Origin: Verrucomicrobiales bacterium
GTDB lineage: Bacteria > Verrucomicrobiota > Verrucomicrobiia > Limisphaerales > UBA1096
NCBI GenBank assembly: GCA_002721375.1
Contig: PBKH01000009.1
Coordinates: forward strand, 9,395-19,583
Length of the DNA: 10,189 nt
Direction of reading: 5' to 3'
Part shown: positions 1 through 6,874 of the stretch, piece after piece
Layout: the number at the start of each line of letters is the position of its first letter
Numbering within the stretch: the stretch's first letter is position 1
Program-made: the position numbers and the translations under genes
The notes under the pieces: model-generated
Told to the model about the DNA's origin: nothing
Databases searched by the model: none
What the model saw: only the letters and a program-made list of their open reading frames with translations

Positions 1-15
1 GACATTCATTTGTTA

Positions 16-3000
16 ATGCTGACACGATTTCTCATATTGAACCTGTTGTTCACGACGATTGGCCAAGTTCTTGGTCAGATTGCCAAGCCGTCAGATGCAC
101 CCAAACCCCTCTCCCCAGCAGAGAGCCTCAAAACGGTACGACTACCTGATGGATTCCGTCTGGAGTTAGTCGCCGCTGAGCCTTTGATTCGCCAACCTTC
201 CGGGATCTGCTGGGATGCCGAAGGCAACCTCTTCGTTGCAGAGTTGCACGGGTACAACCGTGAAGGCCAGTTCGACATTGAAGAATTGAATAAGACCGGC
301 AAACTCGACCGAGTCGTCCGCCGAATCGCCGCCAATGAAGATGCGATGCACCGTGCCGAGGCCGAGCAGGTTGGCACAGTAAAAAAAATGATTGATGACA
401 ACGGCGATGGCCTTATGGATCGAGTTGAGATCTGGGCAAACGGCATTCCAGCATGCCTCGGAATCTGCCCCGCCCGTGATGGCATCATCGCAGTTTGTGC
501 CCCGGACATTATTTTTCTAGCGGACCGTAATGGAGACGGGAAGGCCGAAATCAAACAAACACTCTTTACCGGATTCAAAGTCGGCGTGATTGAACGCCGT
601 ATCAACTCACCACAATGGGGGCCGGACAACTGGATTTACATTGACGGCGGACAAGGTGGTAGAATCACCGGTCCCAAACTCCCCGCACCTGTAAATCTGC
701 CGGTGACCGGATTCCGAATCAAGCCGGACGGCTCAGCCATCGAGCCGATCAGCGGCCACACCAGCACATACGGTTTCACTTTTAATGACGATGGCGATCG
801 GTTCGTAATCTCCACCGGCACACCAGCCATACAGGTCGCGCCTTTGCCTTGGCGTTACCTGTCGCGTAATGCCGATATCGCCGTCCGGGCCTCGCGTCGC
901 AACGCTGCCAATTACAACTCCACTTTCCCGACCAGCCAGCCTCACCCGTGGCGAACCAAGCGCGCGGCCGACCCTGGTTTTGGCAAGTATTATCGCGACC
1001 GCTACGGCGCGGCGGAGTCGATCCCAAACGGCTATTTCACCTCTGCCTGTTCGCCTCTCGTCTATACCGATAACGCGCTTCCTGGCCTACGTGGGCAGAT
1101 GCTCTCCTGTGCTCCGGCCCAGAATTTTGTGCATCGCTCCGTAATCCACCGTGACGGCGTTGTGTTGAATGTTCGCAGACTAGCCGAAGAATCGAAATCT
1201 GAATTTCTTACCTCCACCGATATTTGGTTTCACCCGATTCATCTTTCCATCGGGCCAGAAGGCGCAATTTACATCGCTGATTTTTACCGCGAAATCATCG
1301 AGGACTACTCGGCAATCCCACGATATCTGCAGCAGCAATACGGACTTGACGACGGCCGCGACCACGGCCGTGTGTGGCGTCTCGTTCACAAGGATATGCC
1401 CAGTCCGCAGTCATCCAAAATGGCAAAACTCAATAATACCGAACTGGGAAGCGAATTGTTTAGTCCACGTTTTTGGCGCCGCCAGACCGCACGCCGTTTA
1501 CTGGCCGAACGGAATGAAATCAAGCCTCTCAATTCGCTATCGGGGATCGCGAGGCAAACCATGCAATCCAATGACACTGCCGGAACGATAAACGCCCTTT
1601 ACACGCTTGATGCCATCGGACAATTAACCGACGAATTGTTGATCGATGCACTTGACCATGCACAACCCGGGGTTCGTCGCCATGCACTGCGATTGGCCGA
1701 AAGTCGGTTCGACAATATTCGAGCTCATTTTCGTGAAGCATTAAAAAAAGTAAACGATCCATCGCCAATGGTTCGGTTGCAATTGGCTTTTTCACTTGGT
1801 GAGTTTAATGATATCAGTGCAACTCGAACGCTAGCCGAAATGGCCAAACAATACCTCGGTGAGACGTGGCTCGACGGAGCCATTCTTAGTTCGCTTGGAG
1901 GCAGGTCCTCCGACATGCTCAATATACTGCTCGCCTCCGAACCTGAGAAGATCGGAAAAGCGCGCGGACTCGTACACCGACTCTGCAGCGCTATAAGCTC
2001 ACGCATGATTGGCAGTGAAATCTCCGATGTGATTAAGCTCGTGGAACACATGAATGACCGAGACCTTCAGTTTGAGTGCCTTAACGGACTACGTGCCCCA
2101 CTCAAATCTGCCACTCGGGTAAACATCAGTCATGCCCAACTGGAAACCCTCACCCTGCTGTCAACCGAGGGCCATCCAGAACTACGCGGAGTCGCAACCG
2201 ACCTTATTCGATTGATGAAACTCGAGTCAGATGAGGAACGTCGCATCCGTTTGGAAAAAACCCTGAAAGAGGTGGCCGATGTACAGAAGCCGATCGATCA
2301 ACGGCTAGTTTCTGTAAGAAGCCTAGCCAATGAAAACGACCCGTCAATCGCAACCGGGCTGCTCGCCGTTTACCCCGGCGCAACCCCGGCGGTCCGCAGT
2401 GCGATTCTGGACATAGCCTTCGCCCGCAAGAACTTTTTCCCGGCGATCATTAGGGCAATGGAAAACGGCCAACTTCCTCCCGCAGTTTTGAGTGCTGTTC
2501 AGCGAAGCGCCTTGATACAGGCAGGCAACGACTTAACCAAGCGAGCGAAAGAGTCGTTCGCCAAAATCCGTTCGCCAAACGCTGAAAGGATCAGACAATA
2601 CAACGAAGCTCTGACAGTTGAACGCGACACGGCAGCCGGTCAAAAGATTTTCAATCAACATTGTGCTACTTGTCACAAAGCTCACGACATCGGCTTTGCC
2701 GTGGGACCGGATCTAACGGCCGAATTTCGACGGGCTGAAGAAACGATCGTACACGACATACTTGCCCCGAGCTCCCGCATCGTCGGCGGATATGAAACAT
2801 ACACTGCGGAGATTCGAGACGGCCGAGTGTTGAGTGGTGTGCTCGCCGCTGAATCCGCAAGCAGCCTAACATTAAGTCTAGCCGGCGGTGTAAAGCTGGA
2901 CGTGCTACGAAAGGATATCAAGTCGCTCAATGCACTGGATGTGTCACTCATGCCGGAGTCGCTGGGGACCGTACTAAAGCCGAGTGATGTTGCCAATGTA

Positions 3001-3516
3001 ATTGCCTGGCTGAGGCAACCACCCATCCGTCAGGTTTTGTTTGAAGACAACCCAATGATTTTGAACTGGCTCAATGAAGGTGGAGGAACGGCCTCCATCG
3101 ATACCAGCGACAAGACAAGCGGAATTGCATCCCTAAAGATGACACCCTTACAACGACACTCAAGCCGCATTCCAAATTGGGAATTCAAGATTCGTGAAAA
3201 GCCTGCCCCCGGTGAATTTCGGTATTTAAGTTTTGCTTGGAAAGCCCCTAATGCTAAAGGAGTAATGATCGAGATCGCCGATAGAGGACGATGGCCTTCA
3301 CCCAATAGCCCAAAGCGGCGGTATTTCAGCGGAAAAAATACGTCCGAGTGGAAAGCAACTCAGGTTGCTGACAACACCCCCAAAAAATGGACTTTCGTGA
3401 CCCGGGATTTGTGGCAGGATTTTGGGAACCTCACCCTTACCGGCATTGCCCCCACTGCTCTTGGAGGCCCGGCTTGGTTTGATCGGATTGAACTATTGCG
3501 GTCGCCGAAAAAGTAA
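16..3516 (+). CDS. Secreted PVC-type heme-binding CxxCH protein: dehydrogenase-like propeller, HEAT repeats, cytochrome c domain
   Basis: Probable exported redox protein of 1166 residues. From the ATG at 16 there is a signal peptide of about 20 residues (MLTRFLILNLLF...). Residues about 35-460 match the Pirellula/Verrucomicrobium-type 'membrane-bound dehydrogenase' N-terminal domain, a beta-propeller-like fold, including two DxNGDG loops near residues 127-135 and 170-178 that may bind calcium. Residues about 470-860 are alpha-helical HEAT-like repeats. The heme domain follows, with C883-A-T-C886-H887, then GPDLT, and M979 in SLMPESL as the likely axial ligand; it ends near residue 1000. A further module of about 165 residues, rich in beta strands and ending in a WFDRIELL-like strand, closes the protein and resembles a galactose-binding-type sandwich. 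A TTG at 10 also opens the frame, and no upstream stop lies within the window; the ATG is chosen because it starts the signal peptide cleanly. Substrate and electron partner are unknown for this family. The gene converges on the minus-strand cluster downstream. Confidence 0.93.
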   Translation: MLTRFLILNLLFTTIGQVLGQIAKPSDAPKPLSPAESLKTVRLPDGFRLELVAAEPLIRQPSGICWDAEGNLFVAELHGYNREGQFDIEELNKTGKLDRVVRRIAANEDAMHRAEAEQVGTVKKMIDDNGDGLMDRVEIWANGIPACLGICPARDGIIAVCAPDIIFLADRNGDGKAEIKQTLFTGFKVGVIERRINSPQWGPDNWIYIDGGQGGRITGPKLPAPVNLPVTGFRIKPDGSAIEPISGHTSTYGFTFNDDGDRFVISTGTPAIQVAPLPWRYLSRNADIAVRASRRNAANYNSTFPTSQPHPWRTKRAADPGFGKYYRDRYGAAESIPNGYFTSACSPLVYTDNALPGLRGQMLSCAPAQNFVHRSVIHRDGVVLNVRRLAEESKSEFLTSTDIWFHPIHLSIGPEGAIYIADFYREIIEDYSAIPRYLQQQYGLDDGRDHGRVWRLVHKDMPSPQSSKMAKLNNTELGSELFSPRFWRRQTARRLLAERNEIKPLNSLSGIARQTMQSNDTAGTINALYTLDAIGQLTDELLIDALDHAQPGVRRHALRLAESRFDNIRAHFREALKKVNDPSPMVRLQLAFSLGEFNDISATRTLAEMAKQYLGETWLDGAILSSLGGRSSDMLNILLASEPEKIGKARGLVHRLCSAISSRMIGSEISDVIKLVEHMNDRDLQFECLNGLRAPLKSATRVNISHAQLETLTLLSTEGHPELRGVATDLIRLMKLESDEERRIRLEKTLKEVADVQKPIDQRLVSVRSLANENDPSIATGLLAVYPGATPAVRSAILDIAFARKNFFPAIIRAMENGQLPPAVLSAVQRSALIQAGNDLTKRAKESFAKIRSPNAERIRQYNEALTVERDTAAGQKIFNQHCATCHKAHDIGFAVGPDLTAEFRRAEETIVHDILAPSSRIVGGYETYTAEIRDGRVLSGVLAAESASSLTLSLAGGVKLDVLRKDIKSLNALDVSLMPESLGTVLKPSDVANVIAWLRQPPIRQVLFEDNPMILNWLNEGGGTASIDTSDKTSGIASLKMTPLQRHSSRIPNWEFKIREKPAPGEFRYLSFAWKAPNAKGVMIEIADRGRWPSPNSPKRRYFSGKNTSEWKATQVADNTPKKWTFVTRDLWQDFGNLTLTGIAPTALGGPAWFDRIELLRSPKK

Positions 3517-3634
3517 CTCTCTTACATACAAATTCGGCCAAATCTAAGAGGTTGGATTGATTACTTCGGGACTGAAATCGACAGGCAGTAAGCATGCGAT
3601 CTCTGTTCCTAATTCACTCGCCCAAAAAGTACGT
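3517..3634. other. Convergent intergenic spacer, no clear terminator
   Basis: This 118-base spacer separates the tail of the heme-protein gene from the tail of the minus-strand cluster. I looked for a GC-rich stem followed by a T run on either strand and found none; only short 4-6 base self-complementary words such as GCATGC are present. Termination here is either factor-dependent or uses a weak structure. Confidence 0.5.
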
Positions 3635-3856
3635 TCAAGACTTCTCGTAAAGTACTGTAATCAGAACATCTGACGCGACAGCAACGTTACCCTGTAGCGA
3701 GGCCCCCTGTTTGGCGGTTGGATTGTAGCTTTGCGTAGCAATATTGCCGGTAACCTGAAGAAGCTTCACCCCCTCACTCTCAGCCCAATCATTGACTCGC
3801 TGCTCGAGCATATCTATTTCGTTTTCCAGCCCCTTGAAAAGCTTAATTCGTTGCAT
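3635..3856 (-). CDS. Small conserved-looking hypothetical protein (73 aa)
   Basis: No assigned function. The 73-residue product is predicted to be soluble: a first strand (RIKLFKG), a charged helix (ENEIDMLEQRVNDWAES), a strand (VKLLQVTGNIA), a polar glycine/glutamine-rich loop at about residues 42-58, and a last strand (SDVLITVLYEK). This beta-alpha-beta-beta layout is reminiscent of small proteins such as Bacillus Cse60, but that is a comparison of shape only, from memory. There is no signal peptide and no cysteine. Its ATG follows the stop of the lipoprotein gene by 12 bases, making it the last gene of a four-gene minus-strand run. No Shine-Dalgarno sequence precedes it, so it may depend on translation of the upstream gene. 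The tight spacing and sensible secondary structure argue that it is a real gene. Confidence 0.72.
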   Translation of the reverse strand: MQRIKLFKGLENEIDMLEQRVNDWAESEGVKLLQVTGNIATQSYNPTAKQGASLQGNVAVASDVLITVLYEKS

Positions 3857-3868
3857 GGTATAGATCGT

Positions 3869-4345
3869 TTATTCCCGCCGCATTAACAGGGTGCCGGTGT
3901 TAGGTTCATCGACAATCCGCAGATGGTATGGCGGCGAAAGTTTACTATCAGCGCCACGCATGAGCACAGCACTGTATTCGTAGTCGAACTTAAAATGGTA
4001 ATTTACTACCCTTGTGCCATCGGGAATTGGAACAAGGGTCTCCCAGCGACCCTCGGTGAGCTGAGTTTGCCGCATCGGGAAAGCTTGATTATTGAAGATG
4101 ACGATCGGCCGAATCGATTCGGAATCAAGCGTACGTTGATTGCTACGAAACATCGCCTCAACTGGATAGAGCCCCGTTTGACTCCACGGTAATTCGCGCG
4201 GGGTGAGATTGGTTATGGTACTCGTGGTGCATCCTAAAAGAAGGAATCCAAGTACACCCATGGAAAAAAACCACCTCATCAACAACGGCACAAACACTGC
4301 GATTTCACTTTTAGTTTGTAAAGCCTGCAATCGCTTACCAGGCAT
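3869..4345 (-). CDS. Predicted lipoprotein of unknown function
   Basis: The product carries a lipoprotein-type signal: a hydrophobic stretch ending in LLLGC, with the Cys at residue 39 of the long form, followed by TTSTITNLTP. The mature part of about 120 residues lacks membrane helices and looks like a beta sandwich (GLYPVEAMF, RPIVIFNNQAFPM, WETLVPIPDG, VVNYHFKFDYEY, YHLRIVD), consistent with a periplasmic or outer-membrane-anchored protein. Two starts are possible. The ATG at 4345 overlaps the zinc-ribbon gene by 11 bases and gives 158 residues. The ATG at 4279 gives 136 residues and a more typical short signal (MRWFFSMGVLGFLLLGC, Cys 17). Neither has a Shine-Dalgarno sequence; the outer one is reported for extent, but the inner may be the true start. 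It lies third in the minus-strand cluster, 12 bases before the 73-residue gene. I know no function; similar lipoproteins seem to occur in Verrucomicrobiota. Confidence 0.8.
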   Translation of the reverse strand: MPGKRLQALQTKSEIAVFVPLLMRWFFSMGVLGFLLLGCTTSTITNLTPRELPWSQTGLYPVEAMFRSNQRTLDSESIRPIVIFNNQAFPMRQTQLTEGRWETLVPIPDGTRVVNYHFKFDYEYSAVLMRGADSKLSPPYHLRIVDEPNTGTLLMRRE

Positions 4346-4601
4346 GTGTCAGAAAAAAAAGAACGAGTAAGAGGGCAACAATAATCCAGACCCAGTGTAG
4401 GCGCTTGTACCGTGGCCGTCCACCCTGCCCAAATTCTCGCTGCACGAAGTCGTCATAATCGAATTCCTCCTCCTGTAGTTGGGTGGACTCGTATTGAGCC
4501 TCGTTCGTCCAGCCGGTTTCCGGGCAAGCACCACACTCTGGGCAAGCATATGCTCGTGCAGAAAGATTCACGCCACAGTTTGGACATTCGTTGGGCGTCA
4601 T
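4335..4601 (-). CDS. Zinc-ribbon protein with C-terminal membrane anchor
   Basis: The 88-residue protein begins with a two-CxxC zinc ribbon (CPNCG at residues 6-10, CPECG at 20-24), followed closely by another Cys in GACPETGW. An acidic linker (EEEFDYDDFVQREFG, about residues 44-58) leads to a basic stretch (RPRYKRLH) and one C-terminal transmembrane helix (VWIIVALLLVLFFL, about 71-84). The basic residues before the helix predict that the zinc ribbon stays in the cytoplasm. Such tail-anchored ribbons usually mediate protein contacts rather than catalysis, but the partner is unknown. It begins 25 bases after the stop of the upstream membrane-anchored gene, and its last 11 bases overlap the long form of the downstream lipoprotein gene, so cotranscription is very likely. 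The CxxC pairs, acidic segment and helix together make a chance ORF unlikely. Confidence 0.86.
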   Translation of the reverse strand: MTPNECPNCGVNLSARAYACPECGACPETGWTNEAQYESTQLQEEEFDYDDFVQREFGQGGRPRYKRLHWVWIIVALLLVLFFLTHAW

Positions 4602-4626
4602 CAGAAGTGCCTGGCCAAACGACCAG

Positions 4627-5373
4627 TTAATTAAACTCGGAACGGCGAACCGGCAACCGACCAGACCAACCTGGCTTCAAGCGTATCGCGGCATCCTCAA
4701 ACACCACCGGGTCGACGCTCCATATCGAGGCCAACATTGGTAGTCGATCCACATTCGCACCTACCGTCTCCCAACGCTGATAAGATCCTTCGTCATGATC
4801 CTCAAGAAAGTCAAAACAGCACATGCCGGTCTTTTGCTCCGCACGAGTCAGATCGCCTTGGTTCCAAACCGTCTCCCCTGTCCAAGCATAAGCCCGAATA
4901 ACCTTGCGCTCAATTAGCTTAACCCAAGCGTGGTGGCCTAGAGCCGGATTACCGTGAAAAAACTGAATATGTCCCAATCGATCGCTCATATCGGCAAGAA
5001 ATCGGTAACAGGTATCAATGTCCTCAGAGGGATCGGGCAACGCTCCTCCCATGACCACCACATAGCCGTTTACCGGCGGCGAAACAAACAACCGCTCGGT
5101 ATCTGGATCGTCCATCACCTCTGCAAAGGCGGACGGATGCAGTCCGTCCAACCTCATTGATCGGGCAACGTCCTCCGAGTTGCGAGAGCGCACCACCAGC
5201 CAGGTACGCGGGCGGCTGAAAACCGATGGTGCCAGACGCCGACGCAAGCTGCGCGCAAAGGTGACCTCTGAGAGGCGCGCCTGACGGGCACGCCGACGGC
5301 CCAACGCATAAAAAAGTGCCGCTACCGCCCAAACGAAAACAAATGGGCCAAGGATGAGAAGTGTAGTCACCAT
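4627..5373 (-). CDS. Membrane-anchored conserved hypothetical protein (248 aa)
   Basis: Function unknown. One N-terminal transmembrane helix (about residues 4-24) is followed by a strongly basic stretch (GRRRARQARL, residues 25-34), which by the positive-inside rule puts the rest in the cytoplasm. The soluble domain, about residues 55-225, is globular alpha/beta with notable motifs: PRTWLVVRSRN, LFVSPPVNGYVVVMGGALPDP (95-115), LGHIQFFHGN (133-142), HHAWVKLIERKVIRAYAW (147-164), then GETVWNQG and IWSVDP. The dense aromatic and His/Trp positions suggest a conserved core, and I recall similar verrucomicrobial hypothetical proteins, without a characterised member. The ATG at 5373 directly precedes the membrane helix; no Shine-Dalgarno sequence is seen. 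It is the first gene of the minus-strand cluster and is divergent from the deacetylase gene, so the control region is 5374-5521. Confidence 0.85.
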   Translation of the reverse strand: MVTTLLILGPFVFVWAVAALFYALGRRRARQARLSEVTFARSLRRRLAPSVFSRPRTWLVVRSRNSEDVARSMRLDGLHPSAFAEVMDDPDTERLFVSPPVNGYVVVMGGALPDPSEDIDTCYRFLADMSDRLGHIQFFHGNPALGHHAWVKLIERKVIRAYAWTGETVWNQGDLTRAEQKTGMCCFDFLEDHDEGSYQRWETVGANVDRLPMLASIWSVDPVVFEDAAIRLKPGWSGRLPVRRSEFN

Positions 5374-5378
5374 TGGGA

Positions 5379-5414
5379 GGCAAAACTTTGCCCCACTTTG
5401 CGAAGCATCGCAAA
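5379..5414. promoter_or_regulatory. Paired inverted repeats with a 10-base period: candidate operator or leader hairpins
   Basis: Two perfect dyads lie side by side, 6-41 bases upstream of the 5373 start. The first is GGCAAA (5379-5384), a 2-base centre, TTTGCC (5387-5392). The second is TTTGCGA (5397-5403), loop AGCA, TCGCAAA (5408-5414). The word ACTTTGC also recurs directly at 5385 and 5395, exactly 10 bases apart, so equivalent faces lie one helical turn apart. This suits a dimeric repressor binding cooperatively, or two small hairpins in the leader of the minus-strand operon. No regulator gene lies nearby and the assignment is inference. Confidence 0.35.
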
Positions 5415-5421
5415 CGAAAAA

Positions 5422-5433
5422 TAGACTCGTCTA
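5422..5433. repeat. Short inverted repeat TAGAC-tc-GTCTA
   Basis: A perfect 5-base dyad with a 2-base centre lies in the divergent intergenic region, about 8 bases from the larger pair of dyads. It would fall close to the expected transcription start of the minus-strand operon. At this length it could be chance. Confidence 0.25.
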
Positions 5434-5442
5434 ATCCCTTCA

Positions 5443-5469
5443 GATATAAGTTTAATTCCAAAATATCAA
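5443..5469 (-). promoter_or_regulatory. Possible sigma-70-type promoter for the minus-strand operon
   Basis: On the minus strand, TTGATA (5469-5464) matches the -35 consensus TTGACA at five of six positions. Fifteen bases later TATATC (5448-5443) matches the first four bases of TATAAT. The spacing is short of the usual 17. Transcription would start near 5436 and leave a leader of about 60 bases holding the inverted repeats. Sequence alone gives weak support. Confidence 0.22.
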
Positions 5470-5521
5470 CGAAAGCCGCTTGAAACTATAAACTCATCAA
5501 TTGAAACTCTGTTCCGAAAAA

Positions 5522-6382
5522 ATGACCATTATAACAGACGAACGCTGCACAGCCTACAACAGTCCCGGGCACCCTGAGCGACCATTCAGGGTCAATGGAC
5601 CGATTAAACAGCTGAAGACGCAAAGCAATCTCAAAATTGACTGGGTCAAGCCTGAAAAGGCATCCGAGTCCAAGGTGCTGCGTGCCCACTCGATAAACCA
5701 TTTTCAGCGATTGACCGAGCCGCACGACTTTGACGGTGACACAGCATACCACAACGGCATCCGCGACCATGCATTACGAGGCGCAGGAGGGGCGCTCAAG
5801 GCACTTGAGTTGGCCAAAGCGGGCACGCCAAATTTCAGCCTTTTACGCCCCCCAGGACATCACGCCACTAAAGAGCACGCAATGGGGTTTTGCTACCTCG
5901 GTTCAGTCGCTATCGCCGCTCTCGAAGCCAAGGCCAGTGGGTCGCGCAAAATTGCTGTGTTCGACTTCGACGTACACCACGGCAACGGCACGGAGGATAT
6001 TTTAGCGCGACAAAACTATGTCGAATTTTTCTCCATCCACCAGCATCCCGCCTACCCCGGTACTGGCACCGAATCGTTCGATAACTGTCACAACTACACC
6101 GCTCGCCCCGGCCTTCCTCGAGAGGATTATCGAAAAATCGCTGAACGTGCATTCGCTGACCTAAAAGTTTACGATCCCGAGTTAATAATTGTCTCAGCAG
6201 GATTCGATGCCTACGCCGGTGATCCGCTCTGTAACCAGAAGCTTAACGCGGACGATTTCCGATGGTTCGGCAAAAAGCTGGCAGAATTCGGCGTACCGCT
6301 GGCCAGCGCAATGGAGGGCGGCTACAGCGATGACCTACCGGACCTCGTATTCGCTTACCTGTGCGGACTGCACGGCAAATAA
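5522..6382 (+). CDS. Histone deacetylase family protein (zinc amidohydrolase)
   Basis: A cytoplasmic zinc-dependent deacetylase of the arginase/deacetylase fold, in the same superfamily as histone deacetylases, acetylpolyamine amidohydrolase and acetoin-utilisation AcuC. From the ATG at 5522 it has 286 residues, somewhat short for the family. Visible motifs are GHPERPFR (16-23), RPPGHHA with catalytic H113-H114, GFCYLGSVA (122-130), FDFDVHHGNG with zinc ligands D150 and H152, HQHPAYPGTG (174-183), SAGFDAYAGDPL with zinc ligand D229, and EGGY with transition-state Tyr268. All expected catalytic residues are present. The HPERP and YPGTG signatures point to the class II-like bacterial branch. 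A TTG at 5501 would add seven residues, but the ATG is the more natural start just before the first strand; no Shine-Dalgarno sequence is seen. The substrate cannot be told from sequence: acetylated polyamines, small N-acetyl compounds or protein lysines are all possible. The thioesterase gene begins 36 bases downstream. Confidence 0.93.
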   Translation: MTIITDERCTAYNSPGHPERPFRVNGPIKQLKTQSNLKIDWVKPEKASESKVLRAHSINHFQRLTEPHDFDGDTAYHNGIRDHALRGAGGALKALELAKAGTPNFSLLRPPGHHATKEHAMGFCYLGSVAIAALEAKASGSRKIAVFDFDVHHGNGTEDILARQNYVEFFSIHQHPAYPGTGTESFDNCHNYTARPGLPREDYRKIAERAFADLKVYDPELIIVSAGFDAYAGDPLCNQKLNADDFRWFGKKLAEFGVPLASAMEGGYSDDLPDLVFAYLCGLHGK

Positions 6383-6418
6383 AAACCTGTCGTCTTCTGT
6401 TCCCAGCCACTCTACATT

Positions 6419-6871
6419 GTGGCCGTGGCTTGTGAGTTCAAATTTGTACGCACCATAGAGTTTTCTGAGACTGATATGGCAGGCATCGTACATTTCTCCA
6501 ACTACGCAAAATACCTCGAGTCAGCCGAACACCGTTTTTTCCGTTCGATTGGCTACTCGATTGTATCTGCACCGGATGGCCCCCGTGTAGGCTGGCCGCG
6601 CGTTCATGTAGGCTTTGACTTCAAAAAGCCACTGCGCTTCGAGGACGAGATTGAGATACACCTGCTCGTTGCCGAGTTGCGCTCAAAATCGATCGCGTAT
6701 CAATTCCGGATTCGAAAACTCAACGGCAATATGCCTGAACTTGCTGCGACAGGCACAATGACTGTCGTATGCGTTTCAATCGCCGATCGAAACGCAATGA
6801 AAGCTTGCACTATTCCGAAGGACATTGCCTCGAAGATCGAGGTCGCCCCGACCGAATTGCTTAAGGGCTAA
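6419..6871 (+). CDS. Acyl-CoA thioesterase, 4HBT hotdog family (YbgC/FadM-like)
   Basis: A 150-residue single hotdog-domain thioesterase that would hydrolyse acyl-CoA or a similar thioester in the cytoplasm. The signature is clear: VRTIEFSETDMAGIVHFSNYAKYLESAEHRFFRSIG at about residues 10-45, written here in parts, with the likely catalytic Asp19 in ETDMAG, the Asn28-Tyr29 pair and the long central helix. The strands VHVGFDFKKPLRFEDEI (about 62-78) and IAYQFRIRK complete the fold. The length is normal for YbgC-like enzymes. There is no ATG before the conserved core, so the start is GTG at 6419, with a second in-frame GTG at 6425 as alternative; no Shine-Dalgarno sequence is visible. It lies between the deacetylase and the kinase-MurQ gene, 3 bases before the latter, so the three genes are probably one operon. 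Its substrate is not evident; a 1,4-dihydroxy-2-naphthoyl-CoA thioesterase role is one possibility among several. Confidence 0.9.
   Translation: MAVACEFKFVRTIEFSETDMAGIVHFSNYAKYLESAEHRFFRSIGYSIVSAPDGPRVGWPRVHVGFDFKKPLRFEDEIEIHLLVAELRSKSIAYQFRIRKLNGNMPELAATGTMTVVCVSIADRNAMKACTIPKDIASKIEVAPTELLKG
6863..6867 (+). promoter_or_regulatory. Shine-Dalgarno-like AAGGG before the kinase-MurQ gene
   Basis: AAGGG lies 7 bases before the ATG at 6875 and inside the last codons of the thioesterase gene. It is the only convincing ribosome-binding-site-like sequence before a gene in this window, and it supports the ATG at 6875 as the start. Confidence 0.4.
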
Positions 6872-6874
6872 ACC

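Noticed and set aside
400..555. DxNxDG motifs that could be dockerin or EF-hand repeats
   Set aside because: Single D-rich loops at these positions are part of the PVC dehydrogenase-type domain; there is no paired dockerin helix arrangement.
75..629. 184-residue minus-strand open frame opposite the start of the heme-protein gene
   Set aside because: It is antisense to the signal peptide and propeller domain, with low-complexity Ser/Arg/Pro composition and no recognisable domain.
2682..3026. 114-residue minus-strand frame opposite the heme domain
   Set aside because: It is antisense to the CxxCH and SLMPESL motifs of the heme domain and is Ser-rich without a domain.
3593..3660. Possible terminator hairpin near GCATGC and AGTAC repeats
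   Set aside because: Stems are only 4-6 bases, without a following T run on either strand.
5024..5461. 145-residue minus-strand frame overlapping the membrane-anchored gene and its upstream region
   Set aside because: The other frame has a membrane helix and ordered motifs; this one is Gly/Ser/Cys-rich without recognisable features and does not continue the neighbour's domain, so a frameshift is not indicated.
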